Part shown: positions 57,251 through 64,000 of the stretch, one piece after another
How the letters are laid out: every line of letters begins with the position of its first letter
How positions within the stretch are numbered: position 1 is the stretch's first letter
Source of the DNA: Humulus lupulus
Lineage: Eukaryota > Streptophyta > Magnoliopsida > Rosales > Cannabaceae
NCBI RefSeq assembly: GCF_963169125.1
Contig: NC_084794.1
Coordinates: 228,876,219 to 228,940,218, forward strand
Direction: 5' to 3'
DNA: 64,000 nucleotides
The notes under the pieces: model-generated
Databases searched by the model: none
Seen by the model: the letters and a program-made list of their open reading frames with translations, nothing else
What the model was told of the DNA's origin: nothing
Program-made: the position numbers and the translations under genes

Positions 57251-59195
57251 TGTTGGTATTAAATGATCAAATCAAAGGTGTGCAACAAAATATATGGAAC
57301 CATTTTAATAAATATTAATACCAGCCAGGATCAAATACATATATAAACATTAAATCATATACAAAACAGATCAATGATTATCTCTTGTAGCCTATCAAAT
57401 GTCCTTGAATCTTTTTGTATAAAATCAACAATCTTCTTATCCAGTAATCTGAAAGCTCACAACTTGATCTTCCAGACAAATGCTCAAATACACAAGGATG
57501 TGTGTGAGCACGTAGGATTCAAAAGGTTGATTTATGTGACTTTCTAGATGTACTCAACACATGAGATCTAGAGAGGTTTGACTGAGAGAAGAGGTTTATA
57601 ATAGTTTTCAGGTTTAGAGAAAACTATCGCTTTTGAGAGAGAGTCTAAATTTTTAATTTCATAAAATTAATGAAAAACTACTTCTGAAAGTCGCGTACTA
57701 TCAGACATATATAAAATTATTTAATCTAATTAAATACTCTTTATTTCATTAAGAATAAAATTCAAATTAAAACGGATCTGATATTTATGTTTAATTATTT
57801 ATTTAAATCATATTTATATTTAATTATTTATTTAAATCATATTTAAAAATATTAATTAAATAACTGATTAAAAAAATTTATTTGAAATTCAAAATTCAAA
57901 TCCCGGAGATAAAAATCTCTGAGTTAGGTGCCACACACAGTGTTGTAGAGTGTGTTTTGCCCAACCCTATTAGGGTTTACCTAATTTTCTCATTTGTTTG
58001 TTCAATAAACTTTTAAGACAATATATTTATCCCAACATAAATGTCAATTAATTCAAAATTAACTTTATCTTAAAATATCAGTTTTAAATTAAATAAATTA
58101 ATATCATATTCTAAATAAGATATTTATTATTCTCTCTTTATATTATTCCAAACAAGATTAATATTAATTTTAACCTATAGTTTTTCAAAATAAAAACTAT
58201 AAAGTTAAATAATTAATTAATTCACAATTAATCAATTACCCATAATTATCACATAATTATTTCCTTGCCCTGGAAAATTAATTCCTTTGCAATTTAGTCA
58301 TTCTCTCTACAAATCTTTCTTTTGACATCTTTTCCCTTGACAGTGTAGGACAGAGGTGATCTGGGGACCATGGACCTATAATACGAAGCTCCAATAAACC
58401 AGATTATTAATTAAACTTTTTAATTTAATAATCTTATTTATCAATTCCATGATTACTCCACTATAAATATGGAATTGCACTCTACGTATTTATAAAATTA
58501 TATTTACAGAGTTTTCTCTAGTAGTCCATTGATATAATCAATATATGTAGTTCTGTCCTCCATTATTTGTTCGTTAATTAGAGATGGTCAAAATTACCGT
58601 TTTACCCTTCTAATTTCCTCTTGATCCTTAAGTACCATTAATTCACTAGCGAATAATTAATCTATAATATAATTATAGATTTGAACTCAATAACTATTCA
58701 GTTCCAAAGTCAACCCTTAAAGGAACCAATATTTGATCCGTTAATAAAGCATGGATTCCAATATTGTAATTCATGTTCCCAGCCACCCATGATATTGAAT
58801 CTCCAAAACAAAAGTCACTAGCCTCATTATTCTAAGAGACCTTAACGAGTGAATCAAAAGATTCAATAAACATAAATAGGAGTTCATGAATACTCAAGAT
58901 TTAGATTGATCTACAAATGATCATCTATTATGACAAGAATTAAATCTTTATGTCAAACGACAAGTTTATAAAGATAATTAATTATCATCGGTCCTGTCAT
59001 ATGTAATCTCTATTATATACAACACCTTTACTAAGATGTCTATCCACATCAGTAATCCGAATCTAGATTACTCGCATCTTGTATGCTTAGCAAACTGTAC
59101 TGGTAACCATTCATTAAAGATTCCATACTTTAATATGTTACTGACTATTTTATTCATTATATATGATCTTAATTCTCTCGTACTAATACAAGATC
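57251..59195 (-). mobile_element. copia 5' LTR, start truncated
   Basis: Minus-strand LTR ending ...ATACCAACA at 57251. Its far end (59065-59195) is nearly identical to 28322-28450, so it belongs to the copia-2 family and could be the 5' LTR of the same copy. The first ~140 bp of the LTR are missing where the sequence switches to Z at about 59195. AT-rich, no coding content; the small plus-strand frame at 59036-59353 spans the junction and is not a gene. Confidence 0.75.
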
Positions 59196-60476
59196 ATATT
59201 CTTGTACTAATAAAGCATGGTTTCTGGGACCCGCGTCGCGACCTGTTCATTAGGCGCCGCGATCCGTGTGTGCATGAAGCCCTGGGGAGGCCTCTGTTGT
59301 TTAGGCGCGCTGCGACCCTGGGGGTACAGGTCGCGACCCGTGTCCTCCATTAGGAGGGCCTAGTTCTCTGACCAAGTAGCGGTTCATGGCTCTAAAGGGC
59401 ATGTCGTGACCCTAATTGAAAGAAAAGGGGGGAATAGGGCTTTAAGGCTCGGGAACTCAAATGTTAAGGCTTAGGACAGATTTTACTACCCGGATTGGTA
59501 GTATCCAAGGTCCTAGAGGCTAGAATTATATCTCAAAGTTATTTATTGGTTTAGAACTTGATGGATGGCTATTAAGAATATGTTGTGACTAAGTTTTCAG
59601 CGGGGCTCGTGTTAGAGGACTGTGCTTAGGATTGTGGTGCTCAGATAGCTAAGGATACAGGTAACAAAATTGTTGTACCTGTAGAGCAGGGCGTGGCCCT
59701 ATTAATTGAATTACAGGGCGTAGCCCTAGTGTTAAGTTTAGTTTATGTTTAAATATCTATTGTTATTATGTTCTGTGATGCATATTTTTGAGTGAACGAC
59801 GAAGGTCAGAAACGACAAAGGCCGGGAACAGCGAAGGCCGAGAAAGACAGGGAGGCGTGTATGGCAGGGGTCAGGATCGGTGTTGAGCACGTGACGTGCA
59901 GGTCGTTAGGGCAAGACCCTCCTAGGATGCTGGAGACATCCTCTCGGTGAAGACCGCGAATCTAGGGCCTGGAAAAGCGCCTGGGATGACATGACCGCTA
60001 TGTGTTTAGCCTATTGGCTGTTTTGTTATATGTTGTTGATAGATATGCATATGTTATTTGTTTGTGTTAAGTTTTCTCGCTGGGCTTCGGTTCACGGGTG
60101 CTCTATGGTGCAGGTAAGGGCAAGGGAAAGGTCGACCAACAATGAGTACGGAGAGTGTGGGGCGACGGGTACATGTTTGGCCTGCCTGGCGACAACGACT
60201 AGGGCTATTTTTGGAAAATGTACTGTATTGGTAGATTTGTCGCCTAAGTCGATCTTAAATGTATTTTGAGATGTGAAGTATTTTCTAAATAGTATTTTGG
60301 GATCCTGAATGTATAACTCTTTATGTTTTCAATGAATTACCACATTTTTATATTAAATGCTTTTCAACGAATTTTATTACAATTTAGCCACACTTTCAAC
60401 CTAAAACCTCGATTAGCGAGATAATGTCACGTTTTTAACTCACGTAGTAATGACTCTAAGGAAGTAGGGCGTTACA
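59196..60476 (+). mobile_element. Z 5' LTR, 3' half
   Basis: Begins in the CpG-rich cluster (CGTCGCGACCTG, 59230-59410), then the hairpin (59480-59504), TTGTGACTA (about 59582), CAGGTAACAAAATTGTTG (about 59657) and ends GGGCGTTACA at 60476. The outer ~1 kb expected by comparison with W and G3 is absent. The 92-residue frame at 59991-60269 is LTR sequence. Confidence 0.85.
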
Positions 60477-60479
60477 ACT

Positions 60480-60491
60480 TGGTATCAGAGC
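60480..60491 (+). other. Z primer-binding site
   Basis: TGGTATCAGAGC, perfect tRNA-iMet type, three bases after the LTR. Confidence 0.92.
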
Positions 60492-60814
60492 GAGCCAAGG
60501 TTTATGGTTCCTGGAGATCTACTGAACATGTACGCTCGCTGCCAGTGACAAGCTCGACTTAGGGTTGGTTGGTATTTAATTAATTATATGCTTAATTACT
60601 TGTTAAAGTGCCCTGTTTGCCTGAGTGTTTATATAGAGCATGATGAATGAATTAGTATGTGCATGATGCTAGGGCATGGCCCCCTTGACTGTTGTATGCT
60701 GCTTGTGATATGTGAATTCGCTTGTTGTGATTGGTTGATGAATTTGGGAGGTGGTTTTGGATGTTGTTTTCATGCCTGATGGGCAACGTCATTGATTGCA
60801 GGCATATTGTTGTG

Positions 60815-62395
60815 ATGCCTCGACGATCAATTAGACTCCGCGGCAATAGGGCTGAGGATAACAACCGAGGTTAGGACCCTCCACCTGCCCCACCGAATTG
60901 GCAACAACTATTTGCTGAAATGGAAGCTAGACTTCACTAAACAGAAGAAGAGCTTCGACAGTTGGGGCAATAAGCCCTTCCTCAGGGCATTGGGTTGCAG
61001 GTTCCACAGGCTGTGGCACCAGTGCCAACCCAGTCTGCTGTGGAAAATAGATGGGAACCTTTGTATGAGAGGTTCAAGAAGCAGCACCCTCCCACCTTCG
61101 AGGGTGGACCAGACCCTCTGCGGGTAGAGCAGTGGATGAACATGATTTCTTCCATCCTGGATTTCATGAGGGTGGAAGGGAATAAGAGAGTAGTCTGTGC
61201 CAGCTACATGTTGAGAGAAGATGCTCGCATCTAGTGGGATGTTGTGTTGTAGAGAAGGAATGTTGAAGTAATGACTTGGGAAGAGTTCAGAAACATATTC
61301 AATGAGAAGTATTACAGGGTCGCAGTCTGAGCTGCGAAGGTTGATGAGTTTTCCAACTTGACTCAGAACCGAATGACGGATACTGAGTATGCATTGAAGT
61401 TTGATCGCTTAGCGAAGTTTGCATTGGATTTGTGTCATCTGACACGGCACGAAGAGATCAGTTTGTGTGGGGACTGAATGTCATGATCGCCCGTGACGTC
61501 AAGATAACTTTGGATATGGGGACGACCACTTATGCACAGGTAGTGGATAAGGCCTTTACAGCTGAGGGGGCCGAGGATCAAATATGGAGAGAGGGCACTG
61601 CTAGGTGCGATGCTCGGAGGACGGTGCCTCCTTTTACTGGATCTAGTCGAGGTAGTGGCCCCAGTGAACAGAAGAGAAAGGCGCCAAACTCTTTTGTTCG
61701 TCCTAGCTCGGATAGGAGGGCATGGGGTGCTTTCAGTGGTTGTCAAGGCGGGGGAGACAACTGGAGGAGTTTCCCAGTGTGTCCACGGTGCAGACGACGA
61801 CATCAGGGAGAGTGCATGATCAGGGCCTACTTTACTTTTGGGAGTATTAATCATCTGAGGAAGGACTGGCCACAGGCTAGGAAGGAAGAGCCAAAACAAA
61901 GCGACAGTCTCTCTTCTGCCAGAGTATTTACCTTGACCCAGACTAAGGCTAAGGCTAGCCCTTCAGTCGTGACATATCAAATTTCTAGTGCTGGTTCTTC
62001 TTTTACAACATTGATTGATTCAGGGGATACCCATTCATTTGTTTCTGCTAGAGTGATAGATCAGCTGTGTAGACCTAATGATTTGTATGATAGAGGATTT
62101 TAGAATTTGTTGCCAACTGGGGAACTGGTAGTCTCTAGTAGATGGGTTAGAGCATTGCATGTAGAGATAGATTGTAGGGAGTTGTCTGTGGATCTGATTG
62201 AGTTAGCGATGGATGACTTTGATATGATCCTAGGGATGGATTGGTTATCGAAGTACGGGGCGACGATTGACTGCAAGCACAAGATGGTGACCTTTGAACA
62301 AGAAGGGGAGGTACCATTTGTATTCATGGGGATAGTGAGGGGACCGCGAGTACCTATGATTTCAACACTGAAGGCTAGAGACCTGATGTAGGAGG
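60815..62395 (+). pseudogene. Z gag and protease
   Basis: Gag from about 60815 (MPRRSIRLRG-like start), ENRWEPLYERFKKQHPPTFEGGPDPLRVEQWMNMISSILDFM (61040-61170), FRNIFNEKYY (about 61285-61320), a frameshift near 61430, then RDQFVWGLNVMIARDVK, a knuckle CPRCRRRHQGEC, and a second knuckle reading YFTFGSINHLRKDW in which all three Cys are replaced. Protease: LIDSGDTHSF (about 62010-62040, DSG kept) and after a TAG (62101-62103) ELSVDLIELAMDDFDMILGMDWLSKYGATIDC. TAG at 62389-62391 ends this stretch at a codon expected to be Gln. Protease and Gag are thus each interrupted. Confidence 0.85.
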
Positions 62396-62397
62396 GT

Positions 62398-63362
62398 TGC
62401 ATAAGATTCCTAGCAAACATTGTTGATACCTCTAGAGTTATGTCGGTTGGGCCGAGTGAGACCAGACTGGTATGTGAGTTTCCAGATTTGTTCCCCGTAG
62501 ACTTGCTAGGGTTGCTGCCACATCAGGAGATGGAGTTCGTCATAGAATTGGCACCATGGGTGGAGCCAGTATCTAGGACACCTTATAGAATGGCTCTGGA
62601 AGAGTTGAAGGAACTGAAGATTCAGTTGCAAGAGTTACTGGATTTGGGATTCATCAGACCGAGTTTTTCACCATGGGGTGCTCCAGTGTTGTTTGTTAAG
62701 AAGAATGATGGATCCTTAAGGATGTGTATTGATTACAGAGAGTTGAACAAGCTGACCATTAAGAACAAGTACCCACTACCCAGGATCGACGACTTGTTTG
62801 ACCAGCTACAAGGGAAGACAGTGTTCTCTAAGATTAACCTTTAGTCAGGCTACCACCAATTAAGGATTAAAGAGGAGGACATACCAAAGACCGCTTTCCA
62901 CATGAGGTATGGACACTATGAATTCCTGGTTATGTCATTTGGATTAACCAATGCCTTATGGATTTGATGAATAGGGTCTTCAAGGACTATTTGGATAAGT
63001 TTGTGGTTGTGTTCATTGATGACATACTGGTATACTCTCAGTCAGAGACAGAGTATGAACAACATCTACGCCTGGTATTACAACTGTTGAGGGAGCATAG
63101 GTTATATGCCAAGTTCAGCAAGTGTGAGTTTTGGCTATCGCAAGTAACATTTCTGGGTCATATTGTCAGTAAGGAGGAGATTCTGCTTGACCCAAGTAAG
63201 ATTGAGGCAGTGAGGGATTGGCCCATGCCGAGTAGTGTACCGGAGGTTAGGAGCTTTTTGGGATTGGTAAGGTACTATCGGCAGTTTGTCGAGAAATGCT
63301 TTAGAATAGCCACACCATTGACTGAGTTGACGTGTAAGAAGATTAAGTATGTGTGGAATTGA
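62398..63362 (+). pseudogene. Z reverse transcriptase
   Basis: [27 protein letters not shown] leads into [66 protein letters not shown], a TAG at 62842-62844 (Arg or Gln in SGYHQLR context), then a frameshift near 62955 and [27 protein letters not shown] with intact catalytic [50 protein letters not shown]. The thumb ends at a TGA at 63360-63362. Useful as reference for the decayed RT of W. Confidence 0.9.
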
Positions 63363-63370
63363 AGTGGTGA

Positions 63371-64000
63371 TTGATCATCGCTCCAGTATTGAGTTTGCCA
63401 TCAGACATTGAGAAGTTTGTAGTCTATTGTGATGCTTCCAGACAGGGTTTAGGGTGTGTACTGATGCATGCCGGAAAGGTAATAGCCTACGTGTCTAGAC
63501 AGCTGAAGGAGTATGAGCGGAGATATCCCACACATGATTTAGAATTAGCGGCGGTGGTATTTGCACTTAAGGTTTGGAGACATTATTTAAATGGCGAGAA
63601 GTGTGAAATATACATCGACCATAAGAGTTTGAAGTACTTCTTTACTAAAAGGGCTCTTAATATGCACCAGAGATGTTGGCTGGAATTGGTAAAGGATTAC
63701 GATTGTGATATTCTATATCATCCTAGGAAGGCCAATGTGTTGCCTGACGTGCTGAGTCAGAAGGTCCCTGGACAGTTATTCAATTCGAGGCATATATCAG
63801 ATAAGTTAGGTGAAGAAATGACTATAGCGGGTATAGAGTTGGTGGTTGGTCAGTTAGCCAACATCACTCTACAGCCTATGCTCCTTGAGAGGATCAAGGA
63901 GGCACAGGGGGAGGATCCCCAGTTGAGAGGGCACAAAGAGAGCGTCTTAGTCGGAGCGGCTAAAGATTTCTCTATTTTGGGGATAGGACTACTGAAGTAC
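63371..64000 (+). pseudogene. Z RNase H and start of integrase linker
   Basis: An open frame without an early ATG runs from 63371 to the window end (about 210 codons): [124 protein letters not shown]. It is RNase H in a different frame from the preceding RT, so a frameshift lies near 63360. The usual Ser after DV is kept, but LP replaces the common VA (ANVVADALSR). Continues beyond the window. Confidence 0.88.

Larger units (their letters stand above)
59196..64000 (+). mobile_element. Z: Ty3/gypsy chromovirus, left-truncated, leaves window
   Basis: Partial 5' LTR (59196-60476), primer-binding site, gag, protease, RT and RNase H. Best-preserved chromovirus pol here, though still broken. The first ~1 kb of the LTR was lost at the copia junction. 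Confidence 0.88.

Overview
This window is intergenic, repeat-dense DNA from a flowering-plant nuclear genome, most likely a eudicot (species not determinable from sequence alone). I found no convincing host gene. Almost every base can be assigned to a transposable element: Ty1/copia, Ty3/gypsy chromovirus (Tekay/Del-like), Athila and Tat-lineage LTR elements, one L1-type LINE and one Mutator-like DNA element. Plant origin follows from the lineages, from primer-binding sites of the plant tRNA-iMet type (TGGTATCAGAGC), and from the nested architecture. Element names below (copia-1, W, T and so on) are labels local to this window.

Layout. (1) 1-7809, copia-1 on the minus strand: part of its 3' LTR and the RNase H end of pol. 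Its LTR carries a minus-strand chromovirus solo LTR (G1, 524-6746, TSD TTTAC), which itself carries a ~4 kb solo LTR (G2, 2691-6676, TSD TATAT). (2) 7810-25980, chromovirus W (+): a split 5' LTR and a decayed gag-PR-RT. Inside the W LTR sits T, a complete 13.0 kb Tat-lineage element on the minus strand (9088-22090, TSD GGAAG, two LTRs of 1473 bp each). (3) 25981-28321, Athila A (+): LTR, primer-binding site and gag, cut off at 28322. (4) 28322-48385, the 3' part of copia-2 (minus), split in its RT-RNase H region by chromovirus X (29231-46667). X contains solo LTR G3 (TSD ACTTA) in its 5' LTR and, in its integrase, an Athila solo LTR (TSD AAGAC) that contains a LINE (12-bp TSD). (5) 48386-56420, 3' half of Athila B (+): integrase, a MULE with long inverted repeats, an extra ORF and the 3' LTR. 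(6) 56421-59195, leader, primer-binding site and 5' LTR of a copia element (minus), possibly the other end of copia-2. (7) 59196-64000, chromovirus Z (+), running out of the window within RNase H/early integrase.

How the parts work. T is the only element that still looks close to functional. Its 1914-residue Gag-Pol includes the dual RNase H (retroviral type plus archaeal type) of the Tat lineage. Convergent to it, next to the 3' LTR, lies an antisense gene with its own TATA box and two introns that splice in frame; it encodes a Transposase_28-like domain and a coiled coil. Both T genes carry premature stops, and the protease motif reads DKG instead of DTG/DSG. All other elements are broken, largely by CGA-to-TGA and CAG-to-TAG changes typical of methylated-cytosine decay.

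The most unexpected signal is structural: chromovirus LTRs of five families share a hairpin with a 7-nt loop whose stem is kept by compensatory changes, followed by a conserved splice-donor-like motif. It is preceded, in LTRs of otherwise unrelated lineages, by clusters of GCCGCGAC-like CpG-rich motifs.
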